Positions 5,942-14,104 of a DNA stretch of 23,645 nucleotides are shown piece after piece. The notes below the pieces were generated by a model that worked only from the letters and a program-made list of their open reading frames with translations, was not told the origin of the DNA and did not search any database. The DNA is from Maricaulis sp. (GTDB lineage Bacteria; Pseudomonadota; Alphaproteobacteria; Caulobacterales; Maricaulaceae), in assembly GCA_002694345.1 (NCBI GenBank), contig NZLV01000249.1, forward strand, positions 1 through 23,645, written 5' to 3'. Positions within the stretch are counted from its first letter, which is position 1; each line of letters opens with the position of its first letter. The translations under genes were made by a program, and so were the position numbers.

Positions 5942-7906
5942 ATGTATCAGGAGCCGTTTCGCGCGGATCACATGATGGAACGCGACCGCCGCGAGCGGCG
6001 CAACCGCGTCATCTTCGGATCGGCAGCGGGGGGGCTTCTGTTGGCCGCTCTGATCGGCATCCTGGCGGGCTGGTACTGGGCCTTTCACGACCTGCCGCCG
6101 GCACCCCAGAGCGCGGCAGAGCTCTGGTCCACGCGGCGGGAAGCTTCGGTCACCCTGCTGGATCGCGAGGGCCAGGTTCTCGCCGTGCGCGGCCCGCTCT
6201 ATGCCCGTGCCGTGGCCCTGGACAGCCTGCCGGACTATGTCCCCCAGGCTTTCCTCGCCATCGAGGACCAGCGCTTCTACGAGCACAATGGCGTCGATCT
6301 CCGCGGCCTCGTCCGCGCCACCTGGCGCAACCTCGCCGCCGGCGAGCTTGTCCAGGGCGGCTCGACGATCACCATGCAATTGGTGAAAAACCTGATCCTG
6401 TCCCCCGACCGGCATCTTCGCCGGAAACTGCAGGAGATGCGCTTGGCCGTGGCGCTGGAACAGCGCCTGACCAAGACCGAGATTCTCGAACTCTACCTCA
6501 ACCGCATCTATCTGGGGGCCCGAGCCTACGGCATCGAAGCCGCAGCCCGGCGCTATTTCGACAAGTCGGCCACAGACCTTACCCTGGCGGAAGCCGCTCT
6601 TTTGGCCGCCCTGCCCAAAGCGCCCAGCCGGCTTGATCCGACCCAGAATCTCGATGCAGCCCGGGCCCGGGCCGCCCAGGTTCTCGCCGCCATGGTGGAG
6701 GCAGGTTACATCACGCAGGATCAGGCCGATGAAGCTCTCGCAGATCCGGCCGTACCGGTCACCGACACCAGCGATCCCAATGCCACGTCCAATTGGGGGC
6801 ATGCCTTCGACTATGCCCTGTCTGAGGCCGAGCGCCTGCTGGACACCGACGTGCCCGATCTGGTGATCCAGACCACGCTGGATCCCGAACTGACCCGCGC
6901 GGCCCAGGAAACCGTCCTGACGACCCTGGACAGTGATGGCAGCGCCCTGCATGCCGGCGAGGCCGCGATCATGCTGCTCGCCCCGGACGGGGCCATCCGC
7001 GCCTTTGCCGGTGGCCGCGACTATGAAACCAGCCAGTTCAATCGGGCCATCCAGGCTCAACGCCAGCCCGGTTCCGCCTTCAAACCCATCGTCTTCGCGG
7101 CGGCACTGGAAGCCGGCTATGACCCGTCGTCGGCCGTCTGGGATGAACCGGTCGACCTGGAAGGCTGGACCCCGGAGAATTTCGGCGGGAATTATCGCGG
7201 CCTGGTCACCCTGCAGGATGCCCTCAAGCGCTCCATCAACACGGTGGCCGCCCAGGTGGCCAGCGAGATCGGAATTGATCGCATCGTGGAGATGGGCCAC
7301 CGGCTCGGCATCCGCTCCACCCTGCCCGAACTGCCGGCGATCGCGCTGGGCGCGGCCGAAGTGAATTTGCTGGAGCTGACGGCGGCCTATTCTGTCTTCA
7401 ACAATGACGGCGCCTATCGCGAGCCCTATTTCATTGCGGCCATCACCAATTCGCGGGGCGACGTCCTCTATCAGCATGCTGAAATCGGAGCACAGCGCGC
7501 CCTGCAGGCAGAACAGGCCCAGGCCATGTCGACCATGCTGCAGGATGTCGTTCTGACCGGCACCGGCCGTCGCGCCACCCTGCCCGGTCGCCCGTCAGCC
7601 GGGAAGACCGGAACCAGCCAGTCCTTCAGGGATGCCTGGTTCGTCGGCTATACCGCCGACTACACGGCCGGCGTCTGGGTGGGAAATGATGATGATACGC
7701 CCATGCAGGACGTCACTGGTGGCGGACTGCCGGCGCAGATCTGGCAGCGCTTCATGCAACGGGTGCATCAGGGCCTGCCGGTGCGCGCACTGTCCGCTCC
7801 GGCACCTCGGACCCGCTCGGAACGCGAGGAGCGCCTGGCGGCCTTCTATTCGGATTTGTCGTCGGCGTTTGACGGCGTGCTCGCCGACACCGGCAATGAG
7901 CGCTGA
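5942..7906 (+). CDS. PBP1A-family bifunctional penicillin-binding protein
   Basis: A 654-residue class A PBP that polymerises and cross-links peptidoglycan. A short charged cytoplasmic head (MMERDRRERRNR) precedes one membrane anchor (about 23-48). The transglycosylase (GT51) domain has IEDQRFYEHNGVD (catalytic E108), GGSTITMQLVKN (139-150), LAVALEQRLTK and ILELYLNRIYLG. The transpeptidase domain has all three motifs: SAFK (S378, K381), SIN (431-433) and KTGTS (555-559). It lacks the large inserted domains of E. coli PBP1A and PBP1B. ATG 5942 is preceded by a GGGGG at 5927-5931. The last 61 bp overlap the 3' end of the channel gene on the other strand. Confidence 0.93.
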   Translation: MYQEPFRADHMMERDRRERRNRVIFGSAAGGLLLAALIGILAGWYWAFHDLPPAPQSAAELWSTRREASVTLLDREGQVLAVRGPLYARAVALDSLPDYVPQAFLAIEDQRFYEHNGVDLRGLVRATWRNLAAGELVQGGSTITMQLVKNLILSPDRHLRRKLQEMRLAVALEQRLTKTEILELYLNRIYLGARAYGIEAAARRYFDKSATDLTLAEAALLAALPKAPSRLDPTQNLDAARARAAQVLAAMVEAGYITQDQADEALADPAVPVTDTSDPNATSNWGHAFDYALSEAERLLDTDVPDLVIQTTLDPELTRAAQETVLTTLDSDGSALHAGEAAIMLLAPDGAIRAFAGGRDYETSQFNRAIQAQRQPGSAFKPIVFAAALEAGYDPSSAVWDEPVDLEGWTPENFGGNYRGLVTLQDALKRSINTVAAQVASEIGIDRIVEMGHRLGIRSTLPELPAIALGAAEVNLLELTAAYSVFNNDGAYREPYFIAAITNSRGDVLYQHAEIGAQRALQAEQAQAMSTMLQDVVLTGTGRRATLPGRPSAGKTGTSQSFRDAWFVGYTADYTAGVWVGNDDDTPMQDVTGGGLPAQIWQRFMQRVHQGLPVRALSAPAPRTRSEREERLAAFYSDLSSAFDGVLADTGNER

Positions 7907-8676
7907 ATCAAGCCTTTGAGCTCGACAATCTGTTCGCGAAGCGCACTCACTTCGGCATGCAGCAGATCGCGGTCTGCATCGGCCTCGGCATCCCGCGCCT
8001 CTTCGTCGTCGAAATGCTTGGCCTGCAGGCTGTCCACGATGATGGCGATGAACAGGTTCAGAACCGCAAAACTGGTCAGCACGATGAAGACGACGAAGAA
8101 GATCCAGGCCCAGGGCTGGTGATCCATCACCGGCATGGCGACTTCCGTGGCCCAGCCTTCCAGCGTCATCACCTGGAACAGGGCAAAGGCACTGTCCCCC
8201 AGCGTCCCGAGGCGCTCCGGCTCATCCCCGCCGAACAGTTTGGTCGCCATCACGGCAGAGACGTAGAACATCAGGCCGAGCACAGCGATCACGGCGCCCA
8301 TGCCCGGGATTGCCCGCAACAGGGCCTCCACCACCTTGCGAAGGTCCGGCATGACCGAAAAGAGGCGGAAGGCCCGGATGATCCGCAGCGCCCGCAAAAC
8401 GGAGAACCCGCCCGCGGCCGGCACGATCGAAATGGCGATGACGGCCAGATCGAACCAGTTCCAGCCATTCAGGAAAAAGCGGTGACGATAGGCCACCAGC
8501 TTCATCAGGATCTCGACCACGAACACCCCGACGATCACCCGGTCGACAAGCGGCATCCAGTCGGTGAACCACGCCCCCTCATAGGGGTAGGTCTCCAGGC
8601 CGAGAGTCGCGGCATTGATGACGATCAGCGTCATGATGAAATTGCGGAACAGCGCACTTTCGACGATTGCGGTCAC
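7846..8676 (-). CDS. Bacterial voltage-gated cation channel (BacNaV-like)
   Basis: A 276-residue single-repeat channel with six membrane segments. S2 has FVVEILMKLVAYR and S3 has NGWNWFDLAVI. S4 has four Arg every third residue (R95, R98, R101, R104 in VLRALRIIRAFRLF). The pore loop carries TLEGWAT (171-177). S6 ends in NLFIAIIVDSLQ, as in NaChBac/NavAb. The tail (about 225-258) is an acidic, heptad-like helix, the coiled coil that holds the tetramer. Glycine at filter position 4, where sodium channels have Ser, may change selectivity. GTG 8676 was chosen because AGGGGG (8683-8688) lies 6 nt upstream; the frame is open to 8760 but adds nothing membrane-like. The 3' end overlaps the PBP gene by 61 bp. 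Confidence 0.92.
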   Translation of the reverse strand: MTAIVESALFRNFIMTLIVINAATLGLETYPYEGAWFTDWMPLVDRVIVGVFVVEILMKLVAYRHRFFLNGWNWFDLAVIAISIVPAAGGFSVLRALRIIRAFRLFSVMPDLRKVVEALLRAIPGMGAVIAVLGLMFYVSAVMATKLFGGDEPERLGTLGDSAFALFQVMTLEGWATEVAMPVMDHQPWAWIFFVVFIVLTSFAVLNLFIAIIVDSLQAKHFDDEEARDAEADADRDLLHAEVSALREQIVELKGLIQRSLPVSASTPSNADDKSE

Positions 8677-8880
8677 CTTGTACCCCCTGATGCCGGCTGA
8701 CGCGGGTGTTGTCCGACACCCGACATGCCAGCTCCTAGCCTTGCCAGCCTGAGAATTCAATCAGCCCGTGTCACCCCCGGCACCAGAAAAATACGCATTC
8801 GTTCAAATTTTATACGAAGGCTTATACGCGATTTAACGAGGCCCATTGCATAAGACCACCAACGAGGGACGGCCTTTCAG

Positions 8881-10848
8881 ATGCGCGCAGAAATCCAGTT
8901 GAAACAGCCAGCGTCCGACCCGGTTTCCCCGGTCGAGGCCGACGCACGGCAGGATGAGGTGATGATCGCCTATCTGCCAATTGTGCGCGGTGCGGCAATC
9001 GCTGTTCTTGGCTATTACCTGTTCGACCTGGCCACCCGCTTCTTCTTCCCGGGCGATGCCTATCCGGCTGTCATGATGACGGCGGTCGCGATGGGGTCCC
9101 TGTGGTCGATCGGCATTCTCTACCTGCTGCGCAATCCCCGCAAAGTCTGGCATCTGGAAGTGTACGCCGCCATGGTCTGCATGGCGCTCTTCATCAATTC
9201 CAACCTGCAGCAATCCCTCTATTTCGAGGTCGAGAATGTCACCTATGCCATTCTGATGATCCCGATTTTCGCGGCCATACTGCCGACACGGCGGATGATC
9301 GTCGCAGGGATCGTGCTGTGCTTCGTCAGCCTCATCTGGCAGGTGCACACCTACCTGCCCGATCAGGTGTTCGACTATTTCTGGGTTGGCGTTTCCGGCA
9401 TCGCCGCCGGAATCGCAATCTCGGAAATCATTCGCACGGCCGTGCTGAACTCGGTGAAAGCCCGGTTGGCCGCCGTCCGTGATCGCGAGAAAGCCGAAGC
9501 CCTGGCGCGCGAAACCCGTCACTTGGCGGAATGCGACGCGCTGACCGGTCTTCCCAATCGCCGCAGCTTCTTCCTGGCGCTCAACACGCATGTCGAACAT
9601 CTCAAACAGACCGGCGATGCCTTCTTCCTGGGACTGGTCGATCTGGACGGGTTCAAGCCGGTGAATGACACCTATGGCCACGCCGCAGGCGACGAGATGC
9701 TGCGCATCGTGGCCCGTCGCCTTGAGGAAGCCGGCGGCTCATCCGCCTTCCCGGCCCGCCTCGGTGGTGACGAGTTTGCCATTCTGGCGCCGGCCAATCC
9801 GAAAACCGCCCAGGCCATCCTGTCGCTGGGTCACAAGATCGAGGCACGCCTGTCGGAGCCCTATGATCTGGGTGACTACACGTGCAAGGGGTCAGGATCT
9901 GTCGGCCTGCTGATCTGCGACGATCCGGAACTGGCCGCCCATGACCTCATGGAGCGCGCCGATCATGCGCTCTACTTCGCCAAACGGGCCCTGCAGGGCC
10001 GGGCCGTCCTGTTCAATGCGGCCCTGGAACGCGAAATGACCACGTCCAGCCAGGTCGACAAGGCCCTGCGCAAGGCCGACTATGATCGCGAGTTCTCGGT
10101 CGTCTTCCAGCCTCAATACGACCTGCTGAAATCCCGGATCACCGGGTTTGAGGCCCTGGCCCGCTGGGACTCCCCAGAGCTGGGCCGGGTCACGCCGGAC
10201 GTCTTCATTCCAGCCGCCGAACGTGCCGGTCTGATCCGCCCGCTGACCCGGACCCTGTTGTCCAAGGCGCTCGATTCGATGCTGGACTGGCCGGATGATA
10301 CCAGCCTGTCCTTCAATCTCTCGACGCACGACCTGATGTCGCCCAATGCGATCGAAGCCATCCTGACGACAGTGCGCGACAGCGGCATTCCGGCAAAGCG
10401 CATCGAATTCGAGATCACCGAAACCGCGATGATGAGCGATTTCAACCAGGCCCGGCGCGCCATCGACCAGATCAACCGCGCCGGTCATTCCGTTGCGCTG
10501 GATGATTTCGGCATCGGCTATTCCTCGCTGCAATACCTGCAGCAATTGCCGGTTTCCAAGCTGAAGATCGACCACTCCTTCGTCTCCAGCATCCTGGAGG
10601 ACACCTCGTCCTACAAGATCGTCCGGACCCTGCTCTCCCTGTCGCGGACGCTGGATCTGGGGTGCGTGATCGAGGGCGTGGAGACCGAGGCCCAGCTGCA
10701 CATCCTGCGCACGATGGGCGCCCGCCACATCCAAGGATACCTGATCGGTCAGCCCATGCCGGCGGACCAGGTCGGTTCCGCCCTGATCCAGAAATTCGAT
10801 TTCTCGCCACGACCGATGCCGCAGCCACGCAAGGCGGCCCAGTCATGA
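8881..10848 (+). CDS. Membrane GGDEF-EAL protein (c-di-GMP synthesis and breakdown)
   Basis: A 655-residue protein. The N-terminus (about 27-190) has five or six membrane segments forming a sensor of no named type. A short coiled coil (KARLAAVRDREKAEALARE) leads to a GGDEF domain with DALTGLPNRR, DLDGFKPVND and intact GGDEF (295-299). No RxxD product-inhibition site is seen before it. The EAL domain keeps EALARW (424 on), the Asn in FNLSTHD, the Glu in EITETAM, DDFGIGYSSL (541 on), the Lys in KLKIDHSF, the Glu in EGVETEAQL and QGYLIG. Both activities are therefore possible on sequence grounds. The Shine-Dalgarno (GAGGGA at 8864-8869) is rather distant. The stop overlaps the start of the PAN gene (ATGA). 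Confidence 0.92.
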   Translation: MRAEIQLKQPASDPVSPVEADARQDEVMIAYLPIVRGAAIAVLGYYLFDLATRFFFPGDAYPAVMMTAVAMGSLWSIGILYLLRNPRKVWHLEVYAAMVCMALFINSNLQQSLYFEVENVTYAILMIPIFAAILPTRRMIVAGIVLCFVSLIWQVHTYLPDQVFDYFWVGVSGIAAGIAISEIIRTAVLNSVKARLAAVRDREKAEALARETRHLAECDALTGLPNRRSFFLALNTHVEHLKQTGDAFFLGLVDLDGFKPVNDTYGHAAGDEMLRIVARRLEEAGGSSAFPARLGGDEFAILAPANPKTAQAILSLGHKIEARLSEPYDLGDYTCKGSGSVGLLICDDPELAAHDLMERADHALYFAKRALQGRAVLFNAALEREMTTSSQVDKALRKADYDREFSVVFQPQYDLLKSRITGFEALARWDSPELGRVTPDVFIPAAERAGLIRPLTRTLLSKALDSMLDWPDDTSLSFNLSTHDLMSPNAIEAILTTVRDSGIPAKRIEFEITETAMMSDFNQARRAIDQINRAGHSVALDDFGIGYSSLQYLQQLPVSKLKIDHSFVSSILEDTSSYKIVRTLLSLSRTLDLGCVIEGVETEAQLHILRTMGARHIQGYLIGQPMPADQVGSALIQKFDFSPRPMPQPRKAAQS

Positions 10849-11231
10849 TGCCCGCCCGGCGCATGCTCTGGATCCTGTTGGCAGGCCTCCTCGGCACGTC
10901 TCCGGTTGTCGCAGATGACATGTTGGAAGGCTGGGCCCGGCGCGGCGCCGTCTATGATCGCATCGATCTGGATGGCGGCTCGCCCCTGGCCTGCGCTGCC
11001 CTGTGCCGGGAGGACCGGCAATGCCGGTCCTGGGTGTGGACCCAGTCAGCCGTGACCGGAAGCTATGAAAGCTGCGCCCTCTTGAGCGCGACCCCGACCG
11101 CCTACCGGGCCCCGGGCCAGGTCACGGGCTTGTCGCCGGTGATAGCCGACCGGCTTGACGCCGCCATGGACCGCCCGCCCAGCGCCCGGGAAGAACAGGC
11201 ACTGGCCGACGTCGCGGCTTCGCCGCACTAG
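10845..11231 (+). CDS. Secreted PAN/Apple-domain protein
   Basis: A 128-residue protein beginning with a signal peptide (MMPARRMLWILLAGLL, cleavage likely after VVA at 23). The mature part has one PAN-like domain with C50, C54, C60 and C77 (LACAALCREDRQCRSWVW and ESCALLSATP), ending in the typical PGQVTG turn. PAN domains bind protein or carbohydrate ligands; the target is unknown. It starts inside the stop of the GGDEF-EAL gene (ATGA), so it is probably translated with it, linking c-di-GMP turnover with an exported binding protein. A second ATG three bases on is equivalent. A hairpin (11235-11251) follows the stop but lacks a T run. Confidence 0.78.
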   Translation: MMPARRMLWILLAGLLGTSPVVADDMLEGWARRGAVYDRIDLDGGSPLACAALCREDRQCRSWVWTQSAVTGSYESCALLSATPTAYRAPGQVTGLSPVIADRLDAAMDRPPSAREEQALADVAASPH

Positions 11232-11325
11232 TCGGGATTTGATCTAAATCCGAAGGCGGTGAAAGCACGCTTTCTTTACGCGTTTGCGCCAATGTGATGA
11301 ACCGAGCACGGTGCGGAGATGGGCG

Positions 11326-12408
11326 ATGGCCGTCATCAGTAAGCTGAACAATCTTGTGGATCTGGCGCGTGAGAAGTCCTCGGAACGCCGCCGAACCCTT
11401 TTGCGTGAAGTGACGGATCTCTTCTTTGAGGAGCCGCCGGCCCGCGACAGCGCCATGTCCCAGGAGTTCGACAAGGTCCTGTCATCCCTCGCCGTTCAGT
11501 CCGCCCAGGAAGCCCGGGAGGAGCTCGCCGAGCGCTTCGCGGACAGCCCCCTGGCGCCTTCCGGCCTGGTTCTCCAACTGGCCCAGGATGCGATCGAAGT
11601 CGCGGCTCCCATTCTCAGCCGCTCAAGCGTTCTGACCGAAGACGATCTCGTATCCATCGCCGAACAGGGCGGACAGCAACAATTGCGCGCCATCTCGCGC
11701 CGCGCCGAAGTCTCCGAGCGCGTGTCCGACACGATCGTGCGTCATGGTGATGATGATACGGTCGCCAGCCTGATCGAGAATGACGGCGCGCGCCTGTCGC
11801 GCGAAACCTTCGAAGCGGTCACGGAACGGGCAGAAACCTCGACGCGGCTGCAGGCGCCCCTGGTTGATCGCGCCGACACGCCGAATGACCTTCTCGCCGA
11901 TCTCATGGTGACGGTGGGCAACCATCTGCGCGACCGGATCATGGAGCGTTTTGACGGGGTTGATCCCGCGGTGCTCGAACAGGCCATGGCGGCCTCCCGG
12001 GCCCGCATTGCCGCTCGCATGGCCGAGGACAAGGCCATCACCGAGGCCGAGAAGTTTGTGCGGGCCATGGCCGTCCGCAAGAAGCTGGACGGCAGCCTGC
12101 TGGCGCGCCTGCTCCGCGAGCGTGAACTTGTGCGCTTCAATGTCGCCTTCGCCGAATTGACGGGTGTGGACTATGCCACCGCCAAGCGTGCGATCGAACA
12201 GGCCTGCATTGATCCGCTCGCCCTGATCTGCAAATCCGCAGGCTTCGACAAGGCCCTGTTCGTGACCCTCGCCGTTCTTCGGGGTGCTGCCGACAGCGAA
12301 GCCTTCCGCGACGCCAAGGAACTGGGTCAGCTCTACGACAAGATCACCGCGAATGACGCCGACCGGGCCATGCGTTTCTGGCGCATGCGTCGCGACGTCG
12401 CCGCCTGA
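11326..12408 (+). CDS. DUF2336 family protein
   Basis: A 360-residue soluble, mostly helical and acidic protein. The opening (LNNLVDLAREKSSERRRTLLREVTDLFF) and the following HEAT-like series of helices (LAERFADSPLAPSGLVLQLA, APILSRSSVLTEDDLVSIAEQ) match the DUF2336 family found in alphaproteobacteria. No function is established to my knowledge; the repeat-like helices suggest a protein-binding scaffold. ATG 11326 has GGAG at 11315-11318 with 7 nt spacing, better than upstream in-frame starts. It is transcribed in the same direction as the PAN gene after a 94-bp gap. Confidence 0.82.
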   Translation: MAVISKLNNLVDLAREKSSERRRTLLREVTDLFFEEPPARDSAMSQEFDKVLSSLAVQSAQEAREELAERFADSPLAPSGLVLQLAQDAIEVAAPILSRSSVLTEDDLVSIAEQGGQQQLRAISRRAEVSERVSDTIVRHGDDDTVASLIENDGARLSRETFEAVTERAETSTRLQAPLVDRADTPNDLLADLMVTVGNHLRDRIMERFDGVDPAVLEQAMAASRARIAARMAEDKAITEAEKFVRAMAVRKKLDGSLLARLLRERELVRFNVAFAELTGVDYATAKRAIEQACIDPLALICKSAGFDKALFVTLAVLRGAADSEAFRDAKELGQLYDKITANDADRAMRFWRMRRDVAA

Positions 12409-12470
12409 TTTCCGCCGGGCCAGCCTGTCGCATTCTCCTTCATGCCCCGAACGGGTATGATCGTGTCCGC

Positions 12471-12911
12471 ATGACCACGGACCCCGCCATCACTGAACTG
12501 GACGACTTTCTCGCCAGACATGGACTGGTGCTCGCCGTGCGCCCGACGGATACCGGCCTGGACGATCCGGACGCCATCGACATCCTCATATCCGATGCGG
12601 CGGGTGATCTCAGGCTCACCGTGTTCGACGAGTATGGGGACAGCAAGACCGGCGACCCTCGCCTCCTGTGCGTCCTCTGCGTCCGGGAAATGGGGGAGTT
12701 GGCAGACGCCTCCGGCGTGGACGCCTGGGCTCGCGCTCATGGTCTGCCCCTCTCCCCTGCAGCACGCTCGGCCTATGACCGCAACAGCATGGTGCGGACC
12801 ACCCTGATCGATACCTTCGGGGACTGGCCCGACAGTGTGTCGGACCTCGACTGGCAATTGGATGCTGGCGTGGCGCAGGCCCTGCGCCGTCAGGCCCGGC
12901 AAGGCCGCTAG
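12471..12911 (+). CDS. Hypothetical protein
   Basis: A 146-residue soluble protein, no family recognised. It starts with an acidic helix (ITELDDFLARHGL). Strands follow (VLAVRPTDTG, AIDILISDAAGDLRLTVFDEYGD), suggesting a small alpha/beta fold. LLCVLCVREMGELADASGV and a helical C-terminus complete it. No signal peptide or membrane segment is seen. The ribosome site is weak. It lies 62 bp downstream of the DUF2336 gene and may be cotranscribed. Its TAG stop shares CTAG (12908-12911) with the stop of the opposing mscS-like gene. Confidence 0.68.
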   Translation: MTTDPAITELDDFLARHGLVLAVRPTDTGLDDPDAIDILISDAAGDLRLTVFDEYGDSKTGDPRLLCVLCVREMGELADASGVDAWARAHGLPLSPAARSAYDRNSMVRTTLIDTFGDWPDSVSDLDWQLDAGVAQALRRQARQGR

Positions 12912-14104
12912 GTCGCAGGCCCCTGCCGGGACAGCATGGCGGCCGCCGCCGTGTCGTCAGCCGGGGGCTGGAACACTTCGGCCCCGTTTTCCATGTAGAC
13001 AGACGTGGACGGGAAGGCGAACTCGGTGCCGGCACCTTCCACCGTCTCCTTCAGGAAGATCGCCAACTCCTCCTTCAGCCGCAGCCACTCGCCCCAATTG
13101 GTCGTCTTGGTGAAGCAATAGAGCAGGAAGTCGATCGAGGAGGCACCGAACGCGTCGACCCGCATGAAGGTTGCGACCTCCGGCGGATCAGCAAAGTCGG
13201 GACTCTCCGACAGGTAGGCCAGGACCTTGTCGCGGATCTCGCGCAACTGATCGGACGTGGTGTCATAGCGCACGCCGATCGCCCATTTGATGCGCCGATG
13301 GGTCATCCGCGAGAAGTTCGTGACCGCATTGTCGGACAGTTTCGAGTTCGGCACATAGACCGGACCCTTGTCGAAGCGACGAACCACGGTCGAGCGGAAG
13401 TTGATTTCCTCCACCGTGCCCTCGACCACGCCATTGACCAGGATCCAGTCCCCCGGAAGGAAGCGCTTTTCCGTCAGGATCAGAATGCCGGAGATCAGGT
13501 TCTTGAACAGGTCTTGGGCGCCCAGACCGATCGCCACACCGAACAGGCCGAGACCGGCGACGATGCCGGCGACAGGAATATCCCAGACCTGCAAGACCGC
13601 GGCAGCGCCCACGATGATGAAAACAATCCGCAGCGCCTTGGTCAGCCAGTCGATCATGACCGGCGTCAGCGCACCCCGAACACTTTCCAGCGCATGCGCC
13701 AGCGGACCGACCGCATTGTGCAGGGCCCAGAACAGTGCAATCACGACCAGGGACTGGACCAGCTGGTGGCCCCGCAAAGCCCCGTCCCCGCCCAGGTTCA
13801 GGACGTTCAAGGCGAAGAAAAGGGCGACGATGACCGGCACCATTTTCATCGGGCCTTCCAGCGCGGCCACGACGGCATCATCCAGCGACGTCTCGGACCG
13901 TTGCGCGAACCGGCGCAGCGTCCCCAGCAACCATTTGGCGATCAGGCCGCGCACCAGCAGGCCGATCAGCAGAATGAAGACCGCCGTCAGGCCATGCCCC
14001 ACATCAATGCCAAGGAAAGAGGTCTGCCAGACCTCCACCACGATGCCCCACAAATCCTGCCATTGCTGGGGCAGGCCCTCATTGCTAGACGGCGCTGCAC
14101 TCAT
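12908..14104 (-). CDS. MscS-family mechanosensitive ion channel
   Basis: A 398-residue protein. About four membrane segments (about 37-175) precede the conserved pore helix and hinge. That region (about 178-215) reads GIVAGLGLFGVAIGLGAQDL and then KNLISGILILTEKRF, the small-residue-packed TM3 of MscS. The beta domain follows with PGDWILVNGVVEGTVEEINFRSTVVRRFD and VYVPNSKLSDNAVTNFSRM, both family signatures, then the alpha/beta C-terminal domain. Such channels release solutes on osmotic downshock. The start overlaps the prfC stop by 4 bp (ATGA read on the minus strand, 14101-14104), so the two genes are translationally coupled. Confidence 0.92.
   Translation of the reverse strand: MSAAPSSNEGLPQQWQDLWGIVVEVWQTSFLGIDVGHGLTAVFILLIGLLVRGLIAKWLLGTLRRFAQRSETSLDDAVVAALEGPMKMVPVIVALFFALNVLNLGGDGALRGHQLVQSLVVIALFWALHNAVGPLAHALESVRGALTPVMIDWLTKALRIVFIIVGAAAVLQVWDIPVAGIVAGLGLFGVAIGLGAQDLFKNLISGILILTEKRFLPGDWILVNGVVEGTVEEINFRSTVVRRFDKGPVYVPNSKLSDNAVTNFSRMTHRRIKWAIGVRYDTTSDQLREIRDKVLAYLSESPDFADPPEVATFMRVDAFGASSIDFLLYCFTKTTNWGEWLRLKEELAIFLKETVEGAGTEFAFPSTSVYMENGAEVFQPPADDTAAAAMLSRQGPAT

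Noticed and set aside
5909..7477. A 522-residue open frame on the minus strand opposite the PBP gene
   Set aside because: The plus strand holds all class A PBP motifs; the antisense frame has low-complexity Gly/Gln-rich sequence and no ribosome site.
11235..11251. Hairpin GGATTT/AAATCC after the PAN gene as a terminator
   Set aside because: A 6-bp AT-rich stem without a T run on either side; not enough for a terminator call.
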